Shown here in pieces: positions 1-12,676 of a stretch of DNA of 64,000 nucleotides. The position numbers and the translations under genes were made by a program. The stretch comes from Capsicum annuum (Eukaryota; Streptophyta; Magnoliopsida; Solanales; Solanaceae), in the NCBI RefSeq assembly GCF_002878395.1, contig NW_025850849.1:19094-83093 (forward strand), read 5' to 3'. The notes under the pieces were generated by a model that did no database searches, had not been told where the DNA came from, and saw only the letters and a list, made by a program, of their open reading frames with translations. Position 1 is the first letter of the stretch, and each line of letters starts with the position of its first letter.

Positions 1-927
1 ATGATGAAAATGAGTTTTTGAACTCATATACATGTATATATACACATATTTCCGTCCATAATATAATAGGAAATGACCAAAATGCCTTTAAAATTTAAAT
101 AATGTCAAATCTGTCCTTTGGTGGACTGTTTTGGTAAGCTAAAGTAGATCGACCATAACTCTTTTCTCCGATATTGGATTTGGGTGAAATTGGTATCATT
201 GGAAGGATAATTCAAAGGGATTTCATTTCATATAAAGTAGGCCACCCAGTTCGTCCTGTACAAGGAGTTATGGTCGTTTGAAGTTGACCCTAATATCTAT
301 TTTTATAGGCTGAAGTAAAATGAGTATAACTCCTTACTCAGGCGTTGGATTTGGATGAAACCAATTGCAATGGAAATAAGACTCAAAGATATTTCTTTTC
401 ATAGGTTTCAGATCTCCCAGTTTATTATATTAAGGGAGTTATGATCATTCGAAGTTGACCCAAAAATTCAGCTGGCCTCTGTAGTTTGTGTGCAGGAAAT
501 TTTCATGCACATTTACTATTCCCAAATATCTCGGCCACCGTTTTATAGTTTCGAACGTGCTCGATTATATTCGAAACCTATCTGTTTTTGGAAATCTTTA
601 TATCATTGGAAAGCTTATTCAATAACCTTCGCATGGAACCATCGACGGGCAAATTCTGGTATAAATAAAATAAAAAAATTAATTCCATATAAATAAGACC
701 AATACACGTTCTTGAATACAGGGTGTTATAGGATTGGATTTGGGTTTCCCCTTTTTATATGATGTTATACATTTTTAAGTTTGATTTTGGGACTACCATG
801 TTTTCTTTTTATCTTTGACACTTCTATAACACACAAAGTTATGCTTATGATTATATGCTAAGGGGTCTCTTGGGCCTTTATAGTTTGGGATGTTGTTCGG
901 GGCCAAGGCCCTAGCTCGGGTTGTGAT
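1..927 (+). repeat. LTR remnant, plus orientation, 3' end at 927
   Basis: The last ~100 bases (830-927) resemble the 3' end of the element E LTR: a TTATGATTATATGCTAAG stretch, then a short GC-richer run ending in GGTTGTGATA where E ends in TGACA. Upstream, 153-295 and 322-465 are two diverged copies of a ~170-bp unit, each with a TAACTC core, TTGGATTTGG and a GGAGTTATGRTC close. No primer site follows 927 and no clear LTR start is visible, so it is a solo or truncated LTR. Open frames here are chance. Confidence 0.6.
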
Positions 928-1256
928 AAATATTGTACCTACTTCCAGTCCCCTTAGGTTTCAAGGTTTCCTTAGATTTTTCAAAGTGGGGGGTCGAGTA
1001 CAATAATGATAAACAAGTTCTGAAGACTTATTTTGTTCTTTAGATCTTTTGACACAACTTTAGTGTGTATTACAAAGTTGACTCGATCCTATTATTTATG
1101 TAACTATTGTAAACTACTAAGTACAAAGCATTATAAGACTAAAATTGAGACACTTTTATGTTTTTTCTTGAAGTGACCTGATATCTTCTGTCCTTCGTTT
1201 TGGTCTTTATAGCCTTCTGCTGTATCTTCTTCTTTACTTCATAAGGAAATCCAAGG
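928..1256. other. Unassigned AT-rich spacer
   Basis: I see no coding, RNA or repeat signature here. It is the sequence into which element A inserted, judging from the duplication that begins at 1257. Confidence 0.5.
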
Positions 1257-1261
1257 GATTT
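1257..1261. repeat. Target site duplication of element A, left copy (GATTT)
   Basis: GATTT directly precedes the outer end of the left LTR and is found again at 20008-20012, directly after the right LTR. A 5-bp duplication is what Ty3/gypsy integrases leave. Confidence 0.85.
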
Positions 1262-3843
1262 TTTCACGACCCGAGGCTACCTCCTATTCACGACAATGGT
1301 GCTTACAGTCACAAGTGACCACAAGATAACCCATGACCTGGTACCTACTATCAGCACTGAGTAAACTGATAATAAAAGACATATGCGGGAAACAACTGAT
1401 AATGCCATAAGGTTTAAATACTGAGAATACAACTGAATTCGAAAGTCTAAAACATCTGTGAAAAATACTACAATCTAATTGATAAGTCTGATAAACTAAC
1501 TGACTATCTGAAAAGTCTCTAACTAACTGACTGTGGAGTTGATGGGACAAACCCCCAACTAACTCCAACTGACTAACTGAAAAGAAATATGGAAATAGCT
1601 GAATAAGCATAATAGGTCCTCGATATATGAGGACTCACAACTACTGCTACTGCTGAAGTGTTGGACTGCTTAAGTGTGGTCGGGAAATTGAGTGTCTGAA
1701 TCTATGATATAAGAAATCATAGCACGAAGAAAAGTATATGATCAGTACTTTGAATGTACCAGTATATGAGATGAGGTTAGGCTGAAATGAAGGGTCAAAT
1801 GTGCATGATATAATGACTGATTGAATAACATGAGGTAATTGAGTATGTATGTATGAAAACTGAAATACTGAGAATGCAAGACCAAGCATATAATGTTTCT
1901 GAAATAATATGTAGACTGAATTACTGAAATCTGCTAACTGAATAACTGGAAGTCTGTATGCAATGGTTAAGCAAACCTAAACTAAATTCTATAATGAACT
2001 CTGAACTAAGATTGTAGGAGGTATTATCTAACTGACATGCCCCAATCTGAGTTAATTGGGGTCCAACCTATAATCCCAGTTAGAAGGGTGTCAGTACCGT
2101 GCCATGGGTACTAACACTAGATGTGTGGATCCACTAAATTGGTGTCCCGAAGGACTAAAGACTAACCCTATACTGGCAAAAAACTCATGATATAAGTGTC
2201 AACCCTAAGATGGCAGGAAAATATCTCAAACCTACGCTGGCTATGTAGTTTTGTAACTCAGGGATTGCTACTAAGGGTCAAACCCTAAACTGGTAGGAAT
2301 GCCCCTATCCCTGGGTTCACTTAGTGATGGATCCTACTCACAACTGAATGAAACTGTTCAATAGGCTGAACTAAACTTAACTGAACAAACAACTGATCAT
2401 AATAACTTACTGAATGATAATGCTCATGGTCTATCTAAAATCATTCTGAATGTACTAAAATTATGTAAACAATTAAGTATCGGGTGTTCATAACCCTCCA
2501 ACACAGAATAAAAATAACAATACGAACATATAAAAACATTGAAACCATAGTAGGGGGTCATATATCAAAATCCAACATTTAGGCATTTCATCAAACATAT
2601 GAGAGTTATGAACTTAAATATGGGAATGGGTAAATCATGTGATAATAACATAGTTGCAATACTAAAACCATGAATTAAGGATTTAAATGTCAAGAGTTCA
2701 ATATTCAATATATCTAATGTCTCATTCCATCGAAAGCACCTATAATCATAACATGAAATCAAATTATCAAGACGTTTATGGGCATAATTCAACTTAATCA
2801 TGAAAAATTCATAATTTAAAACATAAAAAGGGGTTCTTGAACTTCATGGTGAAAAGGGCCCATGGATGAACATCACACATACCTCACTAGATGAATTCTT
2901 GAAGATTTCATGAGGATTTCTTGAACTTGAAGCTTGAATTTCTTAGTTTCTTGAAAAAAGGGCTTGAATCTTATTCTTGGGTCTGATCTTAAGAGAAAAC
3001 CCTAATCTTTTTGTTGAGAGTGGATGAGGAGTTTATGTTGTTTAAATCGATGGAAATAGGGGAAAAGTAAAGCCCCTTGAGAGTTAAATATTGTGGCTTG
3101 AGAGTTATAAGGGGGTAAAAGACTAAAAATCCCTTAAATTAAACTTTACCGATAGTTCTCAGTAGTCATTATGGGTCTACCATATGACTTGTATAGTTTG
3201 GATATGAGTTAGAGTTGGCAACCCGTATGCTGGACAGTGTGTGGCATAGCTTGGTAGTGCTTCAGTATTTCGGCCATAACTTTTCACCCCGATGTTGGAT
3301 TAAGCCGAAATTGGTATCGTTGGAAAGATAGTTCAATTAATTATCTATTGGTGAGTCTTGAGCTAAAAAATTCTTAGTAAAACAAAAGTTATGATCATTT
3401 GAAGATGGCTATAGTTATGTACACCCTAAGAATTTAATTGCTAAGAGAGGTTTTGACTTGTTCATGAGCTAGGAGCTATTTGAGGACTTAGTATATGTCC
3501 TAGAAACTTATAAAGCTATCAAAACATAAGGCTTGATTCTTGGATTATATACTGGTCAGGGTATGGGTCTCATCTTACGACTCGTACCTTAGTATATGAC
3601 TAGTATCCATAACTCGTATCTTGGATCGAACCTCAAGGAGTCTACACTGATGTCCTTAAAACTTAGGTTCATACAACTTGTACCCCTCTATATGATTCTC
3701 AGGGATCAAGTAATACCTGGAACATGTCAACTCAAACACACTATCTTGGATATGACTACCATAAATGATTCGTAAAAGTCTTTGCGACTTTAAAGAATGA
3801 GCCGTAAGTGGTCCAAAAATAAAGAGAAATATAAGGTATTACA
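1262..3843 (-). repeat. Element A 3' LTR
   Basis: Uninterrupted LTR of 2582 bp. Its outer end has TTTCACGACC where the other copy has TGTCATGATT, so the terminal G is mutated; its inner end reads TGTAATACC on the minus strand. It aligns over its whole length with 8650-10162 plus 18942-20007. At 3275-3335 it carries the module shared by LTRs of several families in this window. Confidence 0.9.
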
Positions 3844-3857
3844 ATATCTCCCCCTTG
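3844..3857 (-). other. Polypurine tract of element A
   Basis: On the minus strand AAGGGGGAGATAT lies directly against the LTR start TGTAATACC, the expected place for the plus-strand DNA primer. Confidence 0.85.
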
Positions 3858-4081
3858 GGAACATTCATCCTCAAATAAAACTGGTTGTACTGAAAATATT
3901 GAGGCAACAGAGATCATATACTGAGCATGCATGAAATGGGGCTATGATTAAATAACTGAGGTTGAAACATAATACATGATCTGAATTAATTTCATGAATG
4001 CATGCAATAACATGAGAAAAATTATATTACTGGAACTGAGATGGAAAAGAGATAATCTAAGGAAACTTGTTACCTTAAGCT

Positions 4082-5390
4082 GAGTCTGAGTTTGCAGAGA
4101 AAAAATGAGGGTACTTGGTACTCATATCTACTTCTGTTTCTCAAGTAGCTCCTTCAATGACTAATTTCTCCAAAGAACTTTGACCAAGGGAACTTCTTTG
4201 TTACTCAGTCTTCAAATCTGACGATCAAGGATCTCGACTGGGATTTCTTCATAAGATAGGCTATCTTGAACTTCCATATTTTCTACCGGAACAACTACAG
4301 TTGGATAACCAATACACTTCTTTAACAAGGAAACGTGAAACACTGGATGAACTAATTCTAAATCTGCAGGCAACTCAATCTCATAAGCTACCTTTCCAAA
4401 ACGACTCAAAATTCTATAAGGGCTAATATATCGGGAACTAAGCTTTCCCTTCTTGCCAAATCTCTTCACTCCTTTCATGGGTGAGATTTTAAGATATACC
4501 AAATCCCCAACTTCAAACTCAATATCTCTTCTCCTCATGTCTGTATAGGATTTCTGATGACTTTGGGCTGTCTTAAGCTTCTTTCTAATCAACTAAACCT
4601 TCTTCATTGCATCAAACACTGAATATGGTCCTATCAAAGTAGCCTCACCTGCTTTAAACCAACTAGTAGGAGATCTATATTTCCTCTCATAGAGAGCCTC
4701 AAATGGAGTCATCTGAATAATGGAGTGATAACTGTTATTGTAGGCAAACTTAACCAATGGTAATTGATAATCCCAACTACCTTTGAAATCTAGCACACAC
4801 ACCCTCAACATATCCTCTAGGATCTGAATGGTCCTCTCTACCTGACCATCTATCTGAGGATGAAAAGCTATACTGAGATGAACTTTGGTACCAAGACCCT
4901 TCTGAAAAGCCCTCGAAAAGTTAGAGGTAAACTAGGTACCCCTATCTAAAATAATAGACGACGGGACTCCATGCAACCTAACAAACTCTATAATATAGAG
5001 CTTGGCATAATCCTCAGCTGTGTAAAAAGTATGAGCTGGTAAGAAATAAGCTAACTTAGTGATTTTGTCTATAATAACCCATATCAAATCATGCTGATGA
5101 TGCGTACGTGGAAAACCCGTCACAAAACCCATGTTCACCTCTTTCCACATCCAAGTGGGAATACTGAACTTCTGCAATATGCCACTAGGCCTCTGGTGCT
5201 CAACCTTAACTTGATGACAATTAGAACACTTAGCTATAAACTCTTCAATATCCTTCTTCATACAACTACACCAATAGATCTCCCATAAATCACAGTACAT
5301 CTTAGTGGATCCTGGATGTATAAAATAACACACACCATGTGCTTTTGCTAAAATCCACTATCTCAAACCCTCAACAAATAAAGCACACAA
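4082..5390 (-). pseudogene. Element A integrase and chromodomain remnant
   Basis: Integrase would insert the DNA copy into the chromosome. The open piece 5333-4932 has the zinc-binding region (CSNCH with upstream His) and core motif 1, but the first catalytic Asp is Gly (WKEVNMGFVTG, codon 5127-5129). The second Asp is present (IILDRG). A TAG at 4932-4934 follows at once; the core resumes in 4811-4593, and the catalytic Glu of a GQVERT motif is visible around 4850. The C-terminal domain is in 4592-4212 (GKKGKLSSRYISPYRI, HPVFHVSLLKKC). A chromodomain-like stretch (VKVLWRN) continues to 4082 after a stop and a frameshift. Not functional. Confidence 0.85.
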
Positions 5391-6070
5391 CCTACTTTGG
5401 CAATATACTATCTCTCCCTTGAGAGCAAACCTCTACCTTCTGATCTCTAACTGATTCCTTCAACTTAACTAAACTAGTATCCCTATCTTGTTTTTCCTTT
5501 ACTTCAGCAACCAAAGAAGATTTCGAACCATTCTGAACCCATATACTGCCCTCAGCTGAATCAACCAACCGAACACCTAATCTAGCAAGCTGATGAACCT
5601 CCTGAACTAACTTCTTCTTATCATTCTCAACAAAAGCAATGCTACCCATAGACAACCTACTAAGGGCGTTTGCCACTACATTATCCTTGCCCAGATGATA
5701 CAACATACTCATATCATAATCTTTTAACAACTCTAACCACCTTTTCTGACGAAGATTTAAATCTTTCTGTGAAAACACATACTATAAACTTTTGTGATCC
5801 ATCAACATGAACCCCATAAAGGTAATGCCTCTAAATTTTTAAGGCAAAAACAACCATTTCCAACTCAAGGTCTTGGGTAAGGTAATTCTTTTTATGAGGT
5901 TTAAGCTATCCAGAGGCATAAGCTATATCCTTGCCTTTCTACATCAACACACAACCAAGTGGAAGCATCACTTTAAAAAATAAATCCCTCTGAACCATCT
6001 GACAAAGTTATGATTGGGGATAAAGTGAGCCGAGTCTTCAACTCCTAAAAACTCTTTTTATAAGAATCTG
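5391..6070 (-). pseudogene. Element A RNase H remnant
   Basis: The open piece 5778-5392 contains the RNase H end and tether typical of plant gypsy elements: SQKDLNLRQKRWLELLKDYD, then GKDNVVANALSR. The part upstream to ~6070 is recognisable only in fragments because of frameshifts. RNase H would remove the RNA strand during reverse transcription. Confidence 0.75.
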
Positions 6071-7025
6071 ATCACTAAAAGTTATGACTTTCTTCTGAGT
6101 CAATAGAGACATGGGGGATGCAGTAGAAGAAAACCCGTCAATGAACTATCTGTAATTGCCAGCAAAGCCCAAGAAACTCTTAATATCTAATGGAGAAATA
6201 AGTTTGGGCCAGTTTCTCACTGCTTTGGTCTTTTGAGGGTCAACTCTAATGCCATCACCAGAAATAATATATCCAAGTAAAGCCATTGGTCTTAGCCAAA
6301 ACTCGAACTAACTAAATTTGGCGAATAACTGATAGGCTTTAAGAGTCTACAATACAATTCTAAGATGGTCTTCATGAACATTTTCACTATGAGAAAAGAC
6401 AAGGATGTCATCAATGAAGACTATAATGAACATGTTCAAGTACTACTTAAATGCTTTATTCATCAAGTTCATGAATGCTATAGTGGCATTCGTTAGTCCA
6501 AAGGGCATAACTAGGAATTTACTGAGTTTTGAAGGCTGTCTTTGGAATGTCACATTCTATGACTCTGAACTAATGATAGCTGGATCTGAGGTCTATCTTA
6601 GAGAAATAACTGACACCCTGAAGTTGGTCGAACAAGTCATTAATCCTAGGGAGTGGGTATTTATTCTTGATTATGCCTTTGTTCAATTGATGGTAATTGA
6701 TGCACATTCTGAGAGAACCATCTTTCTTACACATGAAAAGGACTGGAAAGCCCCATGGAGAAACACTCAGCCTGATGAATCCCTTATCTAAGAGATATTT
6801 CAACTATTCTTTCAACTCTCTAAGCTTAGTTGAAGTTATTTTATAGGATAAAATAGAGATAGTCTGCATATCTAGAAGGAGATCTATTCCAAAGTTAATT
6901 TCTCTTTTAGGAGGGACTTCAGGGAGATCTTTAGGGAACACATATGGAAATTCCCTTACTGAACTAACTCGAGATTGGTGGTCACAGAATTTGAGTCCTT
7001 GATTCAAACAAGATGGTAAACACAC
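6071..7025 (-). pseudogene. Element A reverse transcriptase remnant
   Basis: Piece 6803-6570 holds the N-terminal fingers and palm ([44 protein letters not shown]). The catalytic FIDDIL motif is intact, with the two Asp codons at 6407-6412, but a TAG lies only a few codons before it. Piece 7025-6804 is the protease/RT linker ([15 protein letters not shown]). The enzyme copies retrotransposon RNA into DNA; here the frame is broken several times. Confidence 0.8.
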
Positions 7026-7560
7026 CCCTTAGATATCATTTTTCTCGCTCTAAGGTATGACACAATTTGACCTCTAAGCGATGAAGTACTACCCCTCCAT
7101 TCAATAACTGGTTCATTTGAAAACTGAAACTGAATGACTCTATTTCTACAGTCAATTAAAGCATAGCATGAGTGGAGCCAATCCCTGCTGAGATAACATC
7201 AATTCTTACATAAAAAATATATAATTCTTCATAAACATATGTAATTCTTCATTAATATAAGAAATAAGGTATGGCTGAAGAGAGTTTCTTGGATACTATA
7301 ACTGGAATACAAGGTCTACTAAAGTGATTTTCTAGGATAGTGTTACCAGACAATTTCTGTATACCCATCAGGATATGATAGATTTACCCATTGGGGTAGA
7401 CACTGAGAAAGGCTCTACTAAGGTTTTTGGACTGACACCAAAATTATCAGCTATATAGGGGGTTACACAAAAAAGTAAGGCTCCGGGGCCCAGTAAAGCA
7501 TACATATAAAGATGAAAGACCTGTAACGTAACCATAACCACATCAAGAAAAATTTCCTGA
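7026..7560 (-). pseudogene. Element A aspartic protease remnant
   Basis: The minus strand in pieces gives protease-like text: YALLGPGALLFCVTPYIADN followed by FGVSPKTLVEPF, and near 7100 FSNEPVIEWRGS. The active-site Asp of the expected D-P-G triplet is Gly (codon GGC at 7488-7490), so this copy could not process its polyprotein even without the frameshifts. Confidence 0.65.
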
Positions 7561-8440
7561 TCCTATTGAGACTAAAGTGTGTACAACCTGTTCTGGTGCT
7601 ATCGATTGGTGGCACTAGAAGTGGCTCCCTACTGAGTTACGAGGTCGGCTGGAATTAGAGGATGACTATGTTGACTCTGCTGACCAACCTATGGATATTC
7701 CTTGACTGTGTAGCTTGGCTTGCCATATCCAAAGCACATATTACTTCTAGCTCTACACACCATCTGATGATTCTTACCATATTTCTGGCAAAGTGGATTA
7801 GTGCGACCACTATTCACACTACCCTAGGACTTAGAGCCTGGTGCCCTATCCCGACTGTCATTTTCGCCAACTGAGTAAACTTAAGTGAGTATTCCTTCAC
7901 ACTCATGTTACCTTGTTTCAAATTAATAAACTCTAAAACTTTAGCTTTCCTTAAATCTAATAGAAAGAGCTTGTCTAAAAAGGCTGTAGTAAACTCCTCC
8001 CACTCTACAGGCCCTGCATCATCACCACGATCGTCCTTCTACTGCTTAAACTAGGTGTGAGATACATCCTTTAATTGGTAAGTAGTCAAATCTGTACTCT
8101 TACTATAAGTGACACCCATAATATCTGTCACCTTCTATACTATATCAAGAAATTTCTGCAGATCCTCACCAAACTTGGATCCCAAAAACTGAGGGGGATT
8201 CATTCAGGTGAAATCCCAAATCCTAGATATAGTTGCATTAGTCACTGGGTTAGCTGGGGAAACAACTTACTGATTGTTTTGAGTAGATACTAAATGAGCT
8301 AAGGTATTAAAAGCATCTCTAAACTTAGCGTGAGAGATATGTTCATTATGGGATCTTTCTAAACAGGTAGAGGTGCAAACTAATTTCCATTTCTTCTTTC
8401 GTTGTTTCTTTTTGGAGCCATTATTGATAAATAGAGGGAA
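7561..8440 (-). pseudogene. Element A gag remnant
   Basis: Capsid-type text can be read in pieces: HAKFRDAFNTLAHLV (about 8290), MNPPQFLGSKFGED (about 8170), DLTTYQLKDVSHTWF (about 8060). A two-knuckle zinc region lies at 7730-7800, where CQKYGKNHQMVC and MCFGYGK each have Tyr at an expected Cys. Gag forms the particle and binds the RNA. Stops and frameshifts are frequent and the start is not certain. Confidence 0.7.
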
Positions 8441-8632
8441 GAATGAGTCATAAAGAGAGTTTAAATAGAGCATCATACTCTTTCGCAAGATATGAATACT
8501 GAAAGAAGGGAAACTTTTTTTTCCTAAAACATCTTGTAGCCTCTTGTCCATAAGTGTGGTGCACTTCACACCCATGCACAAGACTCTACTCAACGTGGCT
8601 TTCAAACTCCTTAGGAAATGGTAAAACCTTAG
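8441..8632 (-). other. Element A leader between primer site and gag
   Basis: Untranslated leader. On the minus strand it carries a GTGCACC / GAGTCTTG pattern also seen in the leaders of D, E and F. A frame stays open across it by chance. Confidence 0.6.
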
Positions 8633-8644
8633 GCTTTGATACCA
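8633..8644 (-). other. Primer binding site of element A (tRNA-iMet type)
   Basis: The minus strand reads TGGTATCAAAGC, one base from the usual plant initiator-Met primer site TGGTATCAGAGC, five bases inside the LTR end TGACA. Confidence 0.85.
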
Positions 8645-8649
8645 AGTTT

Positions 8650-10162
8650 TGTCATGATTCGAGGCTACCCCTATTCGCGATAATAGTGCTTACGGTCATA
8701 AGTGACTACAAGCTAACCCATGTACTGGTACCTGCTGTGAGCACTAAGTATACTGATAATAAAATACATATATGGAAAATAACTGATAATTACATAAGGT
8801 TTAAATACTGAGAATACAACTAAATTTTCAAGTCTGAAACATCTGCAAAAAATACTAAATCCAACAAATAAGTCTGATAAACTAAATGACTGTACGAATG
8901 TCTGAAAAGCCTCTAACTGACTAACTGTGGAGTTGATAAGACAAACCTTTAACTAACTCCAACTGACTAACTGAAAAGAAATGTAGAAATAGCTGAATAA
9001 ACATAATAGGTCCTTGATATATGATGACTCACCACTGTTGTTGGTGCCAAAGCGCTGGACTATCTAAGTGCAGTCGGGAAGCTGAGTGTTTGAACCTATG
9101 ATATAAGACATCATAGCATGAAGAAAAGTATGTGATCAGTACTTTGAATATTCTGATATATGAGATAAGGTTAGGCTGAAATGCAAAGGTAAACTGTTGC
9201 ATGAAATAATGACTGATTAAATAGCATGAGGTAACTGAGTATGTATGTATGAAAATTGAAATACTGAGAATGCAAGACCAAATATTTAATATTTCTAAAA
9301 TAATTTATAGACTGAATTACTAGAATCTGATAATTGAATAACTAGAAGTCTGCATGCTATGGTCAAGCAAACCTGAACTGAATTTTGTACGAAACACTGA
9401 ACTGAGATTATGGGAGGTATCATCTAACCAACATTCCCTAATCTGACCTATAATCCCAGTTGGAAAGGTGTTACTACCGTTCCACGGGTACTAACACTAG
9501 CTATGCGGATCCATTAAACTGGTGTCCCAAAGGACACAAGAGTAACTCTATACTAGCAGGAAACTCATGAGATAAGTGTTAACTCTACGCTAGCAGGAAG
9601 ATATCTCAAACCTATGTTGGCTACATATTTTTGTAACTCAGGGATTACTACTAAGGGTCAAAACCTAAATTGGCAATAATGTCCCCATCCCTGAGTTCGC
9701 TAGGTGATGAATACTACTCCTAACTAAATGACACTATTTAATAAGATGAACTAAACTTAACTGAACTTACAACTGATCATAATAACTGACTGAATGTAAT
9801 GCTCATGGTATATGTAAAATTATTCTGAAGATACTAAAATTATGTAAACAACTAAGTATCGGAGGTTCATAACCCTCCAGAACAGAATGGAAATAACAAT
9901 ATGGACATATAAAAACTTTGAAACCATAGTAGTGGATCATTGATCAAAATCCAATACTTAGGTATTTCATCAAACACATGAGAGTCATTAACTTAAACAT
10001 GGGAATGGGTAAATCATATGATAATAAAATAGTTGAAATACTAAAATCATGAATTAAGGATTTAAATGTCAAGAGTTCAATATTCAATATATCTAATTTC
10101 TCATTCCATCAAAAACACATGTTATCATAGTGTGAAATTAAATTATCAAGACATTTATGGGC
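8650..10162 (-). repeat. Element A 5' LTR, first segment
   Basis: Colinear with 1262-2775 of the other LTR. It begins TGTCATGATTCGAGG and stops where element B enters, after ACATTTATGGGC. The remainder continues at 18942. Confidence 0.9.
10158..10162. repeat. Target site duplication of element B, left copy (TGGGC)
   Basis: TGGGC precedes the LTR start TGTAACACCC; TGAGC at 18937-18941 follows the other end. One transition separates them. The uninterrupted LTR of A reads straight through this point. Confidence 0.85.
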
Positions 10163-12660
10163 TGTAACACCCTATACTTTTCCTAGCTTAAAATCATCCC
10201 TAGAATATCAAAGATTTTCTTCAAAGATGAATAACTTTTTATTTTATACGGTATTTTCCATATTTAGACTTTCTATTGGTTGGAAAATTGAATAAGCTTT
10301 CCAATGATAGAAGATTTCCCTAAATCTGATAATTGAGTAAGAAGTTATGGCTATTTTAAGTTCCAGTTGTAAGACACCGCCATTTGGGTTATTAGTGCAT
10401 CATGGAGAAGGTTTAAATGGCGTTTGTCAATTTTTAGTGGTCCTCTGAGATATTGGCGCATCGTGGAGAGGGCCAGATCCCCAATTGTCTAATTCCAGTG
10501 AGGGTCCATGATATTGGTGCATCACGGCAAGTTTCTAGGTCACATCCAAGGTGGAAACACGATACCACCGCGTCGCGCCACCATGCATATTCCCAGTTGA
10601 CATTTTCTAGTGGTTTGGCACAATAGTGGTGCGTCGCGCCAAGGCCAAAAGTCGAGATTTTGGTTGTTTTTCCAGTCTCATTCATTAATTTAATAGGGGC
10701 ATTTTGGTAAATCTCCCAGCCCCTAATTCATCCTAAACAATGAATTAAACCCCCCAAAGCATTTTACATCCATTTTTTTAATCACATCTCTCTCAAGCAA
10801 AACCCTAGTTCATCAAATTTCCTCCCCAAGAAATCCAAATTTCTCCATTTATTCTCAAAGGCAATTCAAGATTGATAATCCTCAATTTAAGAACTCTAAG
10901 AAGTCATCTCCAAAGCATCAAAAGAAACCCAAGATTCAAGTTTTAGCATCTAGTTCATCAATTGAGGTATGTGGGTTTATGAACAAGGATACTTTTTTCA
11001 TCCTTGTGCCCAAAACTTGTTTTAATTACAAAAGTTATTTGATTTTATGTGATTTTCCATGAAATTGAAGTTAGGTTTTATGCCCATTATTGTTGTTTAC
11101 AAACTTATGAGATTTCCATTGATTTAGAAGTCGAATTACATGACTATATTAATATTTCTATGCATTTTGCAGTAATTTGCAGATTTTATGTTGAATTATA
11201 AATGTTTACGTTATCAAGCATGAATTTTTGAGATGTTTTTAACATGGGATTGTTGTATGGGTCATTAAGTCCTAATTAAAGATTGCTATTTCAAGATTGT
11301 TTTGCTATAAGCAACCTATGACCAGATTCTTTTTAGATTATCGTTAAAGATTTGACCTTTTGGTCTTATAATAGATATGAAATCTAATTTACTAATTCAG
11401 ATTATAGATTTAGCTTTATAGAATTACAGGTTATTTTCATTATAAATCATTAGACTATTTTAAAAGTGAATTTTCATCAGAATGAGCATATAGATATTAT
11501 TTTGGGAGTAGCATTTAGCACCGAGATGGGTACGTTACTATGGTTTCATACCTCAGAACTACGAGCCAATGTAGGACATAGATTATTCCCACTTCTACGT
11601 GGATGACAGATATGTGATCACTCAGATAGGTTATACTCCCTGGCAGGAGTATGACTCCTCTCCCCAATGTGAGGATATTCCCCCTTAGGGGGACAAAGAC
11701 ATTAGCCTCCATGAATGCTCACATGGTTTATGTTAGTTATAAGAACCTCCCTTTAGATAAAGTGTTTTCCTTAAAGTTTTAAAGCTTTTAGACTACAGAT
11801 TTTAGAACAAAAAGAATAACAAAAAAGCTTTTAGAAAACTAAGTATAAAGGCTCACAGTTTTACTCAGATTATGCTTTACAAAAAGACAATAGTCATAGA
11901 TTGCAGCTTTCAGATTTTAGATTTAGAAGTGAGCTCTTTTTACACTTAGACAGTATGATTTACAGACAGAATATTAGTACAACTTTTAGAACTAAATGTT
12001 ATGACTCACTAGATTTATAAAGTGTGATTTGCTATTCATGATTTCAGATTTCAGTATTTTAGATATTCTAGCTTATGTGAGTCATTTACATTTAGCATGC
12101 ATTATTTTATAAATGATGATTATGAGATGATGTTTTACTTATGCATTTCACCCTTATATACTTAGTATATACTCAAAGTATTGATCCACATATACGTCTA
12201 TGTGCTACATTGTCTTATAATGTAAGTATAAGTTGCAGTATGTGTAGACAGAATCAGATAATTGCAGATTTCAGCCAGCAGATGATGAGTCCTCCTACTT
12301 CGGGGACTTTAGTTAGATGTTATTTATGTACTTTACTTTCTTATTCATATGTATTGATTAGCAATAGTTGGATTCGCATCCCAACTATCTATAGTCACTA
12401 TAGTAGAGGCTTCATAGATGTTAGTTAGAGTCAGTTATGTAATTTTAGTCCCTTTTTTCAAATTTTACCAGAATATGCAAGTGCACTAGTATTGTATTTT
12501 CATAGATTCCATCATTGTTATGTTTCTGCATAGTAAATTTAGTTATTTCATACTTATTTAATCAATTATTTAACAGTATGCTAGTTCATGGGTTAGCTTG
12601 GGATCACTTGTGGTCCTAAGCAACGTGTGATGTCTCGGGACAGATTTTTAGGGCATTACA
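10163..12660 (+). repeat. Element B 5' LTR
   Basis: LTR of 2498 bp beginning TGTAACACCCTATACTTTTC and ending GGGCATTACA. At 10245-10350 it holds the U3 module shared with other families (TTTCCAATGAT, AGAAGTTATGGC), then a GC-rich run with repeated GATATTGG-GCATC motifs at 10380-10640. Confidence 0.92.
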
Positions 12661-12664
12661 AACT

Positions 12665-12676
12665 TGGTATCAGAGC
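12665..12676 (+). other. Primer binding site of element B
   Basis: TGGTATCAGAGC, an exact match to the usual plant tRNA-iMet primer site, four bases after the LTR end. Confidence 0.95.

Noticed and set aside
1284..1889. Open frames on the minus strand in A's 3' LTR
   Set aside because: They sit inside an LTR and have no homologous open frame in the 5' copy.
8267..8605. 112-codon frame crossing the leader and gag start of A
   Set aside because: Only its last third is gag-like; the remainder is leader that happens to be open. It is covered by the gag remnant.
12141..12428. 95-codon open frame in B's 5' LTR with a close partner at 18417-18704 in the 3' LTR
   Set aside because: The two frames are similar only because the LTRs are copies of each other. 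There is no domain, and the pattern of differences is not enriched at third positions by eye.
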